64,000 bases of DNA from assembly GCA_903907985.1 (NCBI GenBank), contig CAIVQG010000035.1, positions 62,001 to 126,000 of the forward strand, written 5' to 3'. Below, piece by piece: positions 54,146 to 62,795 of this stretch. The translations under genes and the position numbers were made by a program. The notes beneath the pieces are model-generated. The model was not told the DNA's origin. It saw only the letters and a program-made list of their open reading frames with translations, and did not search any database. The DNA is from an uncultured delta proteobacterium. Lineage in GTDB: Bacteria; Desulfobacterota; Syntrophia; Syntrophales; Smithellaceae. Position 1 is the stretch's first letter. The number at the start of each line of letters is the position of its first letter.

Positions 54146-54943
54146 CTATTGTACTAAATCCTGATACAACTCCACCCGGCGATCGTCAAACAAATCATTG
54201 TACTTATTCAAACGTTTGTTGCGGGCCAGTTGAACGTTAATTTCTGCTACGCCGACTTCATCATTTTCTTCATCTGCCCGATATAATATTCGCGCATCGG
54301 GCGAAGTGATCTGGCTTTTACCTGTATAGCGCCATTTCCTGCCGTCGCGTTGCTCAACTCCTGTGCGATTAGCTGTAATCACATAAATTCTGTTTTCCAG
54401 GCAGCGAGTAATCATGGCATCCTGGCAATAGGGAAGAACAAGATTGGCGGGATGGCAAATTATGTCCGCACCTTTCAGGGCCAGAATTCTCGCAGATTCG
54501 GGAAAATACCAGTCAAAGCAAATCATCATCCCGATTTTACTAGAACCGATATCATAAACGGCAAACCCTTGATCTCCCGGTTGAAACCAAAGCTTCTCTT
54601 CGTTAAAGAGGTGAATCTTCCGGTAAGTAGCAATATGCCCGGAAGGCGAAATTAAAACTGCAGAGTTATATAATTTTCCGGCGGATACTTCGGCAATACC
54701 GGCAACGATATGGATTTTCTTCTTCCGGGCCAGGGAAATAAGTGCGAGACTGGTTTTACCCGAGGGAATCTCTTCGGCCAGGCTGGAGGCTTCCTGGGCG
54801 GAAATAAAAAGATAACCGGTATTGAAAAACTCCGGCAAAACTATCAGGTCGGCATCGGCCTTTTCCATTAGGGATAAAGCTTTTTCAATATTAACATCAA
54901 CCTTACCAAATTCCGGTGCAAACTGAACAAATCCTGCTTTCAT
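54146..54943 (-). CDS. Carbon-nitrogen hydrolase (nitrilase-family amidase)
   Basis: 265 residues from the ATG at 54943 (MKAGFVQFAPEFGKVDVN), with AGGAAAAGAG upstream. The nitrilase triad is visible: Glu in VLPEFFNTGYLF, Lys in YRKIHLFNEEKLWF and Cys in MMICFDWYFPESARI. Members hydrolyse omega-amides, N-carbamoyl compounds or nitriles. The substrate is not clear. The gene precedes tRNA-Val and follows a TetR gene on the same strand. Confidence 0.88.
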   Translation of the reverse strand: MKAGFVQFAPEFGKVDVNIEKALSLMEKADADLIVLPEFFNTGYLFISAQEASSLAEEIPSGKTSLALISLARKKKIHIVAGIAEVSAGKLYNSAVLISPSGHIATYRKIHLFNEEKLWFQPGDQGFAVYDIGSSKIGMMICFDWYFPESARILALKGADIICHPANLVLPYCQDAMITRCLENRIYVITANRTGVEQRDGRKWRYTGKSQITSPDARILYRADEENDEVGVAEINVQLARNKRLNKYNDLFDDRRVELYQDLVQ

Positions 54944-55018
54944 ATAATATCTCTTTTCCTGCAAGTATAACACTGCGACGGCAAATAGCTTCTTCCTGCG
55001 GGAGAAGCTTAATCGGAA

Positions 55019-55651
55019 CTAACTATGTTTCAAACCATTTTCATATATTTTTAATGCTGACTTGATTGTGGAATGGATTTTTACTCTTCTTCTGTTTTCT
55101 GCACCGGAAAAAATATGAAGAGCTATAATACCGTTGAGCATACCCCAAAGGGCAAACTGGTTATATTTAATATCAACAGTGGACGGATATTCTTTAGAAT
55201 CAATGCCAAACTGCGATATCGAACCTATTACATCAATAGTTTTTCTCATGGCGGCAACAATATTTTTATATTGTTCTTTGGAAAGATTCATTTGATCGGG
55301 ATACAGCATGAACGTCATAAGTATTCGGAATAGCTCCGGAGCATCGAGAAAAAAATCTGTATAGAAGCAGGAAAATTCAAATAATGACTCAGTGGCGGTT
55401 TTCTTTTTATTAAATAAAGCCAGGGCTTGCTGATGAAATATATCAAGATCATTGAGCAATAATTGCGCATAAATTTCTTCTTTGCTGCTGAAATATAGAT
55501 ATATTGAACCTTTTCCCAGCTCGGAGAATTTGGCGATTTCATCGACGGTAACATCTTTGAACCCTTTGGCAAAAAAAAGCTCACGCGCCGCTTTGAGGAT
55601 AAGCATCCTGCGGTTATCTTTCTCTTTTTCTCTACGCTCGGGAAGCCCCAT
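55019..55651 (-). CDS. TetR-family transcriptional regulator
   Basis: 210 residues from the ATG at 55651 (MGLPERREKEKDNRR), with AAGGAG eight bases upstream; the open frame upstream of it covers the promoter and is not used. The N-terminal helix-turn-helix is at about 15-60 (ARELFFAKGFKDVTVDEIAK, GKGSIYLYFSSKEEIYAQ). The ligand-binding domain is helical. TetR regulators of this type (FadR-like in Bacillus, AcrR-like) often sense acyl-CoA or hydrophobic ligands; the ligand here is unknown. Repeats in its leader suggest autoregulation. Confidence 0.88.
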   Translation of the reverse strand: MGLPERREKEKDNRRMLILKAARELFFAKGFKDVTVDEIAKFSELGKGSIYLYFSSKEEIYAQLLLNDLDIFHQQALALFNKKKTATESLFEFSCFYTDFFLDAPELFRILMTFMLYPDQMNLSKEQYKNIVAAMRKTIDVIGSISQFGIDSKEYPSTVDIKYNQFALWGMLNGIIALHIFSGAENRRRVKIHSTIKSALKIYENGLKHS

Positions 55652-55694
55652 AATACGCTCCTTATTTGTTGGTAATAGTTTTTTGGAACTCCTG

Positions 55695-55728
55695 CTGACC
55701 ACAGGTCGGCATGTGACCGCAGGTTCAG
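55695..55728. promoter_or_regulatory. Possible TetR operator in the regulator leader
   Basis: The direct repeats GACCACAGGT (55697-55706) and GACCGCAGGT (55715-55724) are spaced 18 bases apart and framed by CTGA and TCAG. They lie just downstream of the -10 box, a typical autoregulatory position. Confidence 0.4.
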
Positions 55729-55732
55729 CGGA

Positions 55733-55761
55733 TTTGTAAATCAATTATTTTTCGCTGTCAA
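55733..55761 (-). promoter_or_regulatory. Sigma-70 promoter of the TetR gene
   Basis: On the minus strand TTGACA (55756-55761), 17-base spacer, TACAAA (55733-55738). Confidence 0.5.
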
Positions 55762-55843
55762 GAGAAATAGGGATTGAAATGTTATGCGGAAGATTCTGAC
55801 AACTTAAAACTATTGTCATGTCAACGATACTCTGTCATTTCTG

Positions 55844-56287
55844 TCATTTCTTCATTGACGAGAAACTCGTCAGGAATCGCGAAACTCCAAAAGCTATAAA
55901 CACAGCCCCCAGAACCAGCATAAAAAAAGCCAATACCAGCGATGGACTCCGCCCATATAAAGGAATGCTGCGCTGGGGATTGGACTTATCATACCTTATT
56001 TCTAAAGTATCACCAACTTTCAAGGCATCCCACTGCTGCTTGGATATGCCGCTAGTGGCGCCGATTTTACTGCCATTAGAAGGCAAGAACCAATATTCCA
56101 GATAAAAATTGCCACCCCCGTCCCCTGCCGTTTGAAAATGCTTTTTCATTACATGACCTACGGCTTGCCCGCTATACTCCTGCACACGGTTATGGTCTAA
56201 ATAGGCTCCCCAAGTGCCGGCCAGAAAGAAACATCCTACGCCAACGCTGATAAATCCCAGAATAATACCGGAAAAGGAAACCTTCAA
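55844..56287 (-). CDS. DUF3592-type membrane protein
   Basis: About 147 residues from a TTG at 56287, chosen because GGAGG lies seven bases upstream; the frame is open to 56320. Two membrane helices (about 5-25 and 118-140) enclose a soluble domain with YWFLPSNGSKIGATSG and VGDTLEIRYDKSNPQRSIP, the DUF3592 pattern (VxYxPxNPxxs). The function of this family is unknown. It is flanked by the pilA terminator and the TetR promoter region, so it is probably transcribed on its own. Confidence 0.75.
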   Translation of the reverse strand: MKVSFSGIILGFISVGVGCFFLAGTWGAYLDHNRVQEYSGQAVGHVMKKHFQTAGDGGGNFYLEYWFLPSNGSKIGATSGISKQQWDALKVGDTLEIRYDKSNPQRSIPLYGRSPSLVLAFFMLVLGAVFIAFGVSRFLTSFSSMKK

Positions 56288-56322
56288 ACTCAATACCTCC
56301 GACTTTGTTTCAATCCACAAGG

Positions 56323-56354
56323 AAAGGGGTAAGGAATGTATCCCTTACCCCTTT
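56323..56354 (-). terminator. Hairpin terminator after pilA
   Basis: A perfect 12-base stem, AAAGGGGTAAGG / CCTTACCCCTTT, with an 8-base loop, about 50 bases after the pilA stop. The T run is short, but the stem is very stable. Confidence 0.65.
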
Positions 56355-56404
56355 CTTGAACTCACAGATACTGATAATTCTGTTCTGCTATGCAGGTCTG
56401 CTGA

Positions 56405-56800
56405 TTAGATGGTTGGTACAACCGTCATTGTTCCGGTCTGGTTTATCGTGGCTATGTTAGCGCCAAGCCCCCAAGCAGTGTCCCCGGTCGCCGTAACTGT
56501 ATAAGCACCGCAGTCGGTAAAAGCAACAGTGGGAGTAACACCGGGAGACTGTGCGTAACCAGACGAATTAAGATTGGCTACTGTCATGGCCGCAGGAAGG
56601 GGTGTTGCACTGCACCAGGAAGACGCAGCAGTAAACATGTTCTTAGCATCGGCGGTCAGGGTCGCCAGATAACCTTTCTTTTTATAGGCAGTAAACTGCG
56701 GGACGGCGATGGCGGCCAGAATTCCGATGATGGCGATAACGATCATAAGTTCGATCAATGTGAAACCTTTTTGTCCTTTTTTGCGAAAAATCTTTAACAT
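56405..56800 (-). CDS. pilA: Type IV pilin PilA
   Basis: 131 residues. The leader [12 protein letters not shown] is cut before Phe (G12/F13). The mature N-terminal helix [20 protein letters not shown] has Glu5. [12 protein letters not shown] follows, then a globular domain of about 70 residues with two Cys (SSWC and TDCGAY) that can form the C-terminal disulphide loop. The mature length of about 119 is between short Geobacter e-pilins (about 60) and classic pilins (about 150). A consensus sigma-54 promoter lies about 150 bases upstream, as for PilR-controlled pilA genes. No other pil genes are in the window. Confidence 0.95.
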   Translation of the reverse strand: MLKIFRKKGQKGFTLIELMIVIAIIGILAAIAVPQFTAYKKKGYLATLTADAKNMFTAASSWCSATPLPAAMTVANLNSSGYAQSPGVTPTVAFTDCGAYTVTATGDTAWGLGANIATINQTGTMTVVPTI

Positions 56801-56948
56801 AATCTTCCTCCTTTTATAATTGCTTTGATATTTTTTGTTTTTTTACATTATTCCATAGTTTTTGTCCAATATTTTATTTACCCCTATCACCTCCTCTAGA
56901 TTAATAAATACATTGGTTTATGATCTGATAATTTCTCTTTGCTAGATC

Positions 56949-56964
56949 AGCAATTCACGTGCCA
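56949..56964 (-). promoter_or_regulatory. Sigma-54 promoter of pilA
   Basis: TGGCACGTGAATTGCT on the minus strand, a perfect match to TGGCAC-N5-TTGCW. The predicted start is near 56938, giving a leader of about 138 bases. Confidence 0.85.
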
Positions 56965-57118
56965 AACAAAACGGATATGTCCTGACATTGGAATAAGCCC
57001 GAATTAGCTTGAGGAAAATTATCAATTAATTTTTTTTTATAATAATTTGTCCACAAAAATAGTTTTTGAAGTTCAGAAAACAGGTGATTTTCACCAGGCG
57101 ATTGTCAATTTCCTCTTT

Positions 57119-57229
57119 ATTAGGCTGAAGACTGAGGACTGAGGGTTGAGGACTGAAGGTTAAGGTTAAAATGAAGGCGCCAAGCGCGCCATTCTTATAG
57201 CCTAATAGCCTTCAGCCTTCAGCCTCCAA
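57119..57229. repeat. Family C inverted repeat upstream of queD
   Basis: The left arm TTAGGCTGAAGACTGAGGAC and its continuation is complementary to the right arm TAATAGCCTTCAGCCTTCAG. The unit GGCTGAAG is reiterated. Compare 57657-57777 and 12662-12724. Confidence 0.7.
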
Positions 57230-57293
57230 TTTATCTATTCCCCACGACAACAAAGTGTGCTAGAAAATATCAGATACATTTCCGGAGAAAAGA

Positions 57294-57665
57294 ATGTACG
57301 AAGTTACGATAATAAAATCATTTTCCGCGGCGCACATGTTGGCCGCCATCGGCGGAAAATGTGAAGAATTGCACGGCCATAATTTTAGCGTGGAAGTAAC
57401 GGTAGCGGCGCCAGACTTAAACCCTTCGGGAATTCTTATTGATTTCCGTGATGTAAAAAAATGGCTCCAGGAAATACTCGACCACTTAGATCATAAGCAT
57501 TTAAATGAATTAGCTTTTTTTAATAAGACCAATCCTTCTTCCGAAAATATTGCCCACTATATTTACCGGGAAATGAAATTAAAAGCAGGGCGGACAGAAG
57601 TTAAGGTATCACGTGTTAAAGTCTGGGAATCGGAAAACGCGGCGGTAACTTACATAGGGGATTAG
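57294..57665 (+). CDS. queD: 6-carboxy-5,6,7,8-tetrahydropterin synthase QueD
   Basis: 123 residues of normal length. The zinc ligands His14, His27 and His29 are in SAAHML and LHGHNF, the catalytic Cys23 in GGKCEELHG, and the C-terminal Glu in VKVWESENAAV. QueD turns dihydroneopterin triphosphate into 6-carboxytetrahydropterin, the first committed step to queuosine. folE2 just downstream would supply its substrate. The stop codon TAG lies within the left arm of a family C repeat, and another copy lies 65 bases before the gene. Confidence 0.95.
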   Translation: MYEVTIIKSFSAAHMLAAIGGKCEELHGHNFSVEVTVAAPDLNPSGILIDFRDVKKWLQEILDHLDHKHLNELAFFNKTNPSSENIAHYIYREMKLKAGRTEVKVSRVKVWESENAAVTYIGD

Positions 57666-57777
57666 GCTGAAGGCTGAAGGTTAAAGAGAAAGGACAAAGA
57701 CTTAAGATTGAAGATTAATATTAGGAATACAGCATTAATATACTATTATCCCCTAACAGTCTTCAGCCTTCAGTCTA
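57657..57777. repeat. Family C inverted repeat downstream of queD
   Basis: It begins ATTAGGCTGAAGGCTGAAGG, overlapping the queD stop, and ends CAGTCTTCAGCCTTCAGTCT. It separates queD from folE2 within the likely operon. Confidence 0.7.
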
Positions 57778-57790
57778 AACACCTATTGTT

Positions 57791-58558
57791 ATGATCGACA
57801 TACAAAATCAAAAAGATTTCCGCAATATTGACATCAAAAAGGTTGGCGTTAAAAATATCAAGTATCCGATTATTGTTCTTGATCGCGCCCGGGGAACACA
57901 ACCGGTCAATGCGACAATAAATATGTATGTGAATCTGCCGCATCATTTCAAGGGCACACATATGAGCCGTTTTGTGGAAGTGCTCAACGACTTTAAAGGT
58001 CAAATCAGCATTAAAACTTTTCAAACAATACTGGAAAAAACACGCCAGAAATTGCATGCACAATCTGCACACATGGAAATCGAATTTCCCTATTTTCTGG
58101 AAAAGATGGCTCCCGTTTCTCATGCTAAAAGTTTTATGGAATATCGCTGCTTTTTTGCCGGAGAAAACAATGCCGACCGAACAGATTTTTTAGTTGGGGT
58201 TATCGTTCCGGTTACCACAGTCTGCCCGTGTTCCCGTGAGATCAGCAAATTCGGCGCTCATAACCAGCGCAGCCTCGTTACGGTAAAAGTGCGTTTTAAA
58301 AAATTCTTCTGGATTGAAGACATTATAAAAATGGTTGAGGAATCGGCCAGTGGCGAGGTATATTCTCTCCTGAAACGTGTTGATGAAAAATTTGTTACGG
58401 AAAAGGCTTACGAAAACCCGAAATTTGTCGAAGATGTCGTCCGGAGTGTGGCGGTAAAACTAAACGCTGATAACAATTTTATCTGGTACAGCGTGGAAGC
58501 GGAAAATTTTGAAAGCATCCACAATCACAGTGCCTACGCCTATGTAGAGAAAGGATGA
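57791..58558 (+). CDS. folE2: GTP cyclohydrolase FolE2 (type IB, MptA family)
   Basis: 255 residues. The FolE2 signatures are present: [20 protein letters not shown] (about 45-65), the metal/catalytic Cys segment [12 protein letters not shown] (about 140-150), and [17 protein letters not shown] near the end. The enzyme makes 7,8-dihydroneopterin triphosphate from GTP and can use metals other than zinc. It feeds both folate and, through QueD next door, queuosine. It is followed by nadE after four bases. Confidence 0.94.
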   Translation: MIDIQNQKDFRNIDIKKVGVKNIKYPIIVLDRARGTQPVNATINMYVNLPHHFKGTHMSRFVEVLNDFKGQISIKTFQTILEKTRQKLHAQSAHMEIEFPYFLEKMAPVSHAKSFMEYRCFFAGENNADRTDFLVGVIVPVTTVCPCSREISKFGAHNQRSLVTVKVRFKKFFWIEDIIKMVEESASGEVYSLLKRVDEKFVTEKAYENPKFVEDVVRSVAVKLNADNNFIWYSVEAENFESIHNHSAYAYVEKG

Positions 58559-58562
58559 ACTC

Positions 58563-60632
58563 ATGCCCGCTAGAAAATCGAGCCGGTTCTTTAATTTATA
58601 TAACCAGGGTTTTATCCGCACGGCTGTTTGTATTCCGGAAGTCAAGGTTGCCGATACTTTTTTCAATACACAGAAAACTATTGAGTTGGCCCGCAAGGCT
58701 GCTTCCCAGAAAGCAATTCTTGCAATTTTTCCCGAACTGGGCCTCTCTGCTTACTCCAATGAGGATCTTTTTCATCAGGATGCTCTTTTGCAAAGCGTCC
58801 AAGAAGCACTGATAACAATAAAAAAAGCTTCCGAAAAAATAAATCTGATTATGGCAGTGGGCGCGCCTCTGCAAATTGATTGCCGGCTTTTCAATTGCGC
58901 CGTTGTTTTTTACCGGGGTCAGATCCTGGGCGTTGCCGTCAAATCATACTTACCCAATTACCGTGAATTTTACGAAGGAAGGCAATTTACGCAAGCCTCG
59001 GCGGCTCTTTCCGGTAAAATAGAATTAGCCTCGCAAAAAGACATTCCTTTTGGCGCCGATATAATTTTTAAAGTTGCCAATTTAAATAATTTCAGCTTTT
59101 TTCTGGAAATTTGCGAGGACGTCTGGGTTCCCATACCACCGTCGAGCTTCGCCTCCATGGCCGGAGCTACCGTTATCGGCAATCTATCCGCATCCAATAT
59201 AACCATTGGCAAATCCGAATACCGTCATCAGTTGGCGGCCAACCAATCGGCGCGCTGTGTTGCCGCCTATCTGTATGCCGCTGCCGGTACCGGCGAATCC
59301 ACAACTGATCTGGCCTGGGACGGCCATGCCATGATTTATGAAAACGGCAATCTGCTTAGCGAATCGGCCCGCTTTTCCCGACAGGCGCAAATAATTTACA
59401 GCGATATAGATTTGGACCGGCTCACGCAAGACCGGATGCGCTTGAACTCTTTTTCCCAAAATGCCACTACTCACAAAGACAAGCTTGTCTCGTTCCGCAA
59501 AGTTGAATTTAAAGTAGAGGTTCCGGAAGGCCGGCTTCTTCTGGATAGAGAATATCCCCGCTTTCCTTACATCCCCGCCGATCCTTCCAAGCGTGATCTG
59601 CGCTGTTATGAAGCCTATAACATCCAGGTACATGGCCTGGCCAAACGACTCCAGGCATCCGGAATTAAAAATATTGTTATCGGAGTTTCCGGGGGACTCG
59701 ATTCCACACATGCTCTCATTGTTGCCGCCAAAACTATGGACCTGTTGGGTTTACCGCCTTCTAATGTTAAGGCTTACACCCTCCCCGGTTTTGCTACCAC
59801 CGCGAAAACATACAGCAACTCTCTGAAATTGATGAATGCTTTAAATGTCGAAGCAAATGAAATTGATATCAAACCCGCAAGTATGCAAATGTTTAAAGAC
59901 ATCAAGCACCCCTTTGCCCACGGCAAAAAAATTTACGACACTACTTTCGAAAACATTCAGGCCGGACAACGGACATCTCATCTCTTCCGCCTGGCCAATA
60001 TGAGAGAGGCACTGGTATTAGGTACCGGAGATTTAAGCGAATTGGCTCTGGGCTGGTGCACTTATGGTATCGGCGATCATATGTCCCATTATAATGTCAA
60101 TACCAGTGTTCCCAAAACACTCATCCAGCATTTGATCCGCTGGGTCGCCCAGACGCAACAATTTTCGCCGGAAGTCTCTAAAATTCTCCTCGATGTATTG
60201 GATACGGAAATTTCGCCGGAACTTGTGCCCGGAAAATCAGACACTACCCCTTGCCAAAAAACCGAACATTTTATCGGACCGTATGAATTGCAGGATTTTA
60301 ATAATTTTTATATAACGCGTTTCGGATATTTACCGACCAAAGTTGCCTTTCTGGAATACTGCACCTGGAAAGATGAGGCCCGGGGAGTCTGGCCGGATAT
60401 TCCCGCCGACAAAAGGAATTCCTATACTTTAAAAGAAATAAAAAAATGGCTTTATGTTTATTTATATCGGTTTTTTAAGACATCCCAATACAAACGTTCC
60501 TGCGTGCCCAATGGACCCAAGGTCGGTTCCGGCGGATCGCTTTCTCCTCGCGGTGACTATCGCGCCCCCAGCGACAGCGAACCGGATGTCTGGCTGAAAA
60601 ACTGGGAAAACATTCCGGAAAGCGACCATTAA
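58563..60632 (+). CDS. nadE: Glutamine-dependent NAD+ synthetase NadE
   Basis: 689 residues. The N-terminal nitrilase-type glutaminase domain (about 15-290) has its triad in FPELGLSAY (Glu), [15 protein letters not shown] (Lys) and [11 protein letters not shown] (Cys). The C-terminal synthetase domain has the PP-loop [12 protein letters not shown] (near residue 375) and [17 protein letters not shown]. It makes NAD+ from deamido-NAD+ using glutamine. The length matches the long two-domain class. It ends on the base before the next ATG. Confidence 0.96.
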   Translation: MPARKSSRFFNLYNQGFIRTAVCIPEVKVADTFFNTQKTIELARKAASQKAILAIFPELGLSAYSNEDLFHQDALLQSVQEALITIKKASEKINLIMAVGAPLQIDCRLFNCAVVFYRGQILGVAVKSYLPNYREFYEGRQFTQASAALSGKIELASQKDIPFGADIIFKVANLNNFSFFLEICEDVWVPIPPSSFASMAGATVIGNLSASNITIGKSEYRHQLAANQSARCVAAYLYAAAGTGESTTDLAWDGHAMIYENGNLLSESARFSRQAQIIYSDIDLDRLTQDRMRLNSFSQNATTHKDKLVSFRKVEFKVEVPEGRLLLDREYPRFPYIPADPSKRDLRCYEAYNIQVHGLAKRLQASGIKNIVIGVSGGLDSTHALIVAAKTMDLLGLPPSNVKAYTLPGFATTAKTYSNSLKLMNALNVEANEIDIKPASMQMFKDIKHPFAHGKKIYDTTFENIQAGQRTSHLFRLANMREALVLGTGDLSELALGWCTYGIGDHMSHYNVNTSVPKTLIQHLIRWVAQTQQFSPEVSKILLDVLDTEISPELVPGKSDTTPCQKTEHFIGPYELQDFNNFYITRFGYLPTKVAFLEYCTWKDEARGVWPDIPADKRNSYTLKEIKKWLYVYLYRFFKTSQYKRSCVPNGPKVGSGGSLSPRGDYRAPSDSEPDVWLKNWENIPESDH

Positions 60633-60830
60633 ATGCGCGAGACATATAAAGATTTCGATGCAACTGAATTATTCTGTTCTCGATGCAAAAGAGCAGTACC
60701 GGTAAAAAAAAGATTGATTTTGATTCTTCCGGAAGGGGAAAAATACAATTATAAGTGTGTGTACTGCGGCGCTTCTATCGGCGATAAAATGGTCACTCAA
60801 CAAAGAAATATTAAAGTAACTCTGCGCTGA
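60633..60830 (+). CDS. Small zinc-ribbon protein
   Basis: 65 residues with two CxxC knuckles: FCSRCKRAVPVKKRL and KCVYCGASIGDK. This is a single zinc ribbon with no other domain. It directly abuts the nadE stop, so it is coupled to it. Similar small proteins occur in deltaproteobacterial genomes and are called cytoplasmic or hypothetical; the function is unknown. Confidence 0.8.
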   Translation: MRETYKDFDATELFCSRCKRAVPVKKRLILILPEGEKYNYKCVYCGASIGDKMVTQQRNIKVTLR

Positions 60831-60835
60831 AAGAT

Positions 60836-61300
60836 TTAGCTGAGTTTTCCTTTTTGCAAAGCTTTTTTTAACTTTTCGGCCAAAATACCAGTACCGGCTT
60901 CAACTTGTTTTTCCTCATAGACAACGCTGAATTCACGGCCGGAACCGTCATTCCCCAGATACTCCGCCAATACACCGCGGCTGTGAACATCTTCATGACA
61001 ATAGACACAAAGATTTTCCCAATTGCTGCCGTCGGCGGGATTGTTGTAATGATTGCTGTCTTTGTGATGCACGGTTAAAAGTTTTCTCTTCGCTTCAGCA
61101 AACTCACGGCCACAACGGGCACAAACCGGGCCGTGAATAGCCAAAGATCTTTCCCGGTAATCTTCACCGGCCGGGGGCTTTTGGGCGGCCTTCATCTCCC
61201 GCACTAAGTCTTCGGCTGATTTGTTTACTTCTCCGGCAGCAATTGGTTTTTTGTCCGTCTTGACTTTACCCCATTTGCTGCTGAATGTTACTTTAGACAT
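60836..61300 (-). CDS. HNH-endonuclease-fold protein (YajD-like)
   Basis: 154 residues. After a basic 50-residue N-terminus, an HNH domain (about 55-115) has CARCGREFAEAKRKLLTVHH, KDSNHYNNPADGSNWENL and CVYCHEDVH, with the four Cys that hold a structural zinc and the HH/N/H active-site residues. It resembles E. coli YajD-type HNH proteins, whose role is unclear. It is convergent with the zinc-ribbon gene, six bases apart. No nearby restriction or phage genes explain it. Confidence 0.85.
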   Translation of the reverse strand: MSKVTFSSKWGKVKTDKKPIAAGEVNKSAEDLVREMKAAQKPPAGEDYRERSLAIHGPVCARCGREFAEAKRKLLTVHHKDSNHYNNPADGSNWENLCVYCHEDVHSRGVLAEYLGNDGSGREFSVVYEEKQVEAGTGILAEKLKKALQKGKLS

Positions 61301-61317
61301 AATTAATTATCCCTTTT

Positions 61318-61707
61318 TTAGCGTTTGGCCAATAATACGTCCAGAAAAGCGCGAATTCCTTTGGCAATAGCAGCGATATTTTTAACGGTCTGAATAATCG
61401 GTAACTTCATGGCCACTGGAGCGATGCTTTGAATATTATCAACAATACTCTTCATCACCAATTGAAAACGGTCTATCGTCCCGGTTATATTTTGCACTTC
61501 CTGATCAATAGCAGATGTTGAACTGTTTATATTTCTCGTAATGTCTTCCAGATTTTTCAAAATCACGGGCAAACTCTGATTTAATGTTTCCAGTGTTACC
61601 GCGACATCTTTTGCGGTACGCCATAGCTGCATAAGAACCGGAATACAAAAAATCACTAATACAAGGATGGCAAGGCCAAAGATTATTAAACATATTTCCA
61701 GATACAT
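61318..61707 (-). CDS. DUF948-domain membrane-anchored protein
   Basis: 129 residues. One N-terminal membrane helix (about 4-26, ICLIIFGLAILVLVIFCI) precedes a helical, coiled-coil-prone domain (about 35-100) typical of DUF948. A second weak hydrophobic stretch is near the C-terminus. This family usually travels with YtxH proteins, as here (next gene upstream). Its role is unknown, possibly an envelope-stress or cell-envelope scaffold. Confidence 0.82.
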   Translation of the reverse strand: MYLEICLIIFGLAILVLVIFCIPVLMQLWRTAKDVAVTLETLNQSLPVILKNLEDITRNINSSTSAIDQEVQNITGTIDRFQLVMKSIVDNIQSIAPVAMKLPIIQTVKNIAAIAKGIRAFLDVLLAKR

Positions 61708-61770
61708 GGATTTCTCCTTCTTTGTAAAACCCCGGAAGAAAGGGAAGCTCGCACAAAAAATATTTTTTAG

Positions 61771-62154
61771 TTAAGCTGGTTTCCCTGTTTTCTCTTCGCG
61801 ATAAGCCTCAACTCCGGCATCAATTGCCTTTTTCAGTCTATTTTTATTCTCGGCGACAGTTTCGGCGCTGTGATGGGCAAATTCACTGACCTTATTTTCC
61901 ACTTCATCCACTTTTTCCTTCGCCGATAATTCTAATTCGTGCAAACGTTTTGTTGCCGATTCGTAAGCCAGCTTGCTTTTTTCTACGGCTTGTTCATACT
62001 CTTCTTTTGCCTTGTTAAGAAGTTCTTCTGTTTTGCGGGCAATATCTTCCCTTGTTTCCTTGCCGCTCTTGGGCGCATATAAAATCCCCAAAGCTGCGCC
62101 GATTAATCCACCAACAATTAAACCTTTCAGTAAATCGCCACTGCTTTCTGACAT
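61771..62154 (-). CDS. YtxH-domain (general stress-like) protein
   Basis: 127 residues. The N-terminal YtxH segment is clear: LLKGLIVGGLIGAALGILYA, then PKSGKETREDI, with one short membrane or amphipathic helix (about 8-27). A long, charged coiled coil follows (about 35-115, LLNKAKEEYEQAVEKSKLAY). In Bacillus YtxH is a general stress protein. It is paired with the DUF948 gene 63 bases downstream. GGAGG lies before the ATG. Confidence 0.88.
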   Translation of the reverse strand: MSESSGDLLKGLIVGGLIGAALGILYAPKSGKETREDIARKTEELLNKAKEEYEQAVEKSKLAYESATKRLHELELSAKEKVDEVENKVSEFAHHSAETVAENKNRLKKAIDAGVEAYREEKTGKPA

Positions 62155-62296
62155 ATACCACCTCCGTAATTATTTAGTGCTTGTATTCTTATCTTACATC
62201 CTATCACTTTTTATAAAGAAATACATACTAAAACATACAGATGAAAGCCTCTGATCCCATTTTAAAATTAAAGATGAAACCGCGGCCGCCGGGAGG

Positions 62297-62400
62297 ACGC
62301 GTGACCTCAAGTGACCATCAGGTTATACGTTGAGGAAGCCGACAACCCCGGGCTGCGCCGGGGCAGGCTCTGCCAATTAAAGATAAAGCGCGATGGAAAA
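62297..62400 (+). repeat. Family B intergenic repeat, third copy
   Basis: The ordered blocks GACGCGTGACC, CATCAGGTTATACGTTGAGG, AAGCCGAC, GGGGCAGGCTCTGCCAA and AAGCGCGATGG match the copy at 20449-20545. The centre holds an extra perfect hairpin, CCCCGG-GCTG-CGCCGGGG. Confidence 0.55.
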
Positions 62401-62413
62401 TTGGAATAACCAC

Positions 62414-62448
62414 AAAAAAAACCGGGCAGCCCAAAGGGTTGCCCGGTT
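62414..62448 (-). terminator. Rho-independent terminator after the lipoprotein gene
   Basis: On the minus strand AACCGGGCA pairs with TGCCCGGTT, with inner CCC/GGG pairs, and eight T follow. Confidence 0.9.
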
Positions 62449-62475
62449 ATTGTCCTGCGAAAATCTAATAAGCAA

Positions 62476-62697
62476 TTATTTTGCCGGAGCAGGTGCCGGT
62501 GCAGCCGTTGCAGCAGGTGCTGCGGGTGCTGCCGTTGCTGCAGGCATTGCTGTTGCAGCAGGTGCCGGTGTAGCAGCGGGTGCTTCAACTTTCGGAGCCT
62601 CTGCTGGTTTTTGCTCTTCTTTTTTACAGCCTACAACTGCAAGAGACAGAGAAGCAAAGAAAAGCACGCTAACAAAAATGGCAAATATTTTTTTCAT
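62476..62697 (-). CDS. Small Ala/Pro-rich lipoprotein
   Basis: 73 residues from the ATG at 62697 (MKKIFAIFVSVLFFASLSLA), with GGAGG about 13 bases upstream; an upstream GTG at 62718 would put that site inside the gene. The lipobox is AVVGC (Cys23), followed by KKEEQKP and a tail of Ala-Pro repeats with no fold. It is a probable outer-membrane or periplasm-facing lipoprotein with a flexible spacer. It lies divergent to the hydantoinase-like gene. The Ala/Pro tail is encoded by near-repetitive GCW/GCR triplets and could vary in length. Confidence 0.8.
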   Translation of the reverse strand: MKKIFAIFVSVLFFASLSLAVVGCKKEEQKPAEAPKVEAPAATPAPAATAMPAATAAPAAPAATAAPAPAPAK

Positions 62698-62767
62698 TAA
62701 AGCATATCCTCCTTTCACAGATTTTCATAATTTCGGGGTATTTTATTGCCCCAACTTTTGATCGCAG

Positions 62768-62795
62768 ACATTACGCTTTTTTTTTGCCTTGTCAA
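62768..62795 (-). promoter_or_regulatory. Sigma-70 promoter of the lipoprotein gene
   Basis: On the minus strand TTGACA (62790-62795), 16-base spacer, TAATGT (62768-62773). Confidence 0.55.

Larger units (their letters stand above)
56801..57293. other. 493-base divergent region between pilA and queD
   Basis: It holds the pilA sigma-54 promoter (56949-56964) and a family C repeat (57119-57229) upstream of queD. No gene is present. GGAGAA precedes the queD ATG. Confidence 0.6.
62155..62475. other. 321-base intergenic region with family B repeat and terminator
   Basis: Between ytxH and the lipoprotein gene. It contains a family B repeat (62297-62400) and the lipoprotein terminator (62414-62448). 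No gene is seen. Confidence 0.6.

Noticed and set aside
57230-57293. Possible preQ1 riboswitch in front of queD
   Set aside because: I could not find the short preQ1 aptamer hairpin and A-rich tail in the 64 bases before the gene.
57119-57777. Possible CRISPR array around queD because of reiterated GGCTGAAG units
   Set aside because: The units are degenerate, arranged as inverted arms without regular spacers, and no cas genes are present.
62500-62600. GC-rich triplet repeats suggesting a microsatellite element
   Set aside because: They encode the Ala/Pro tail of the small lipoprotein in frame, so coding repetition explains them.
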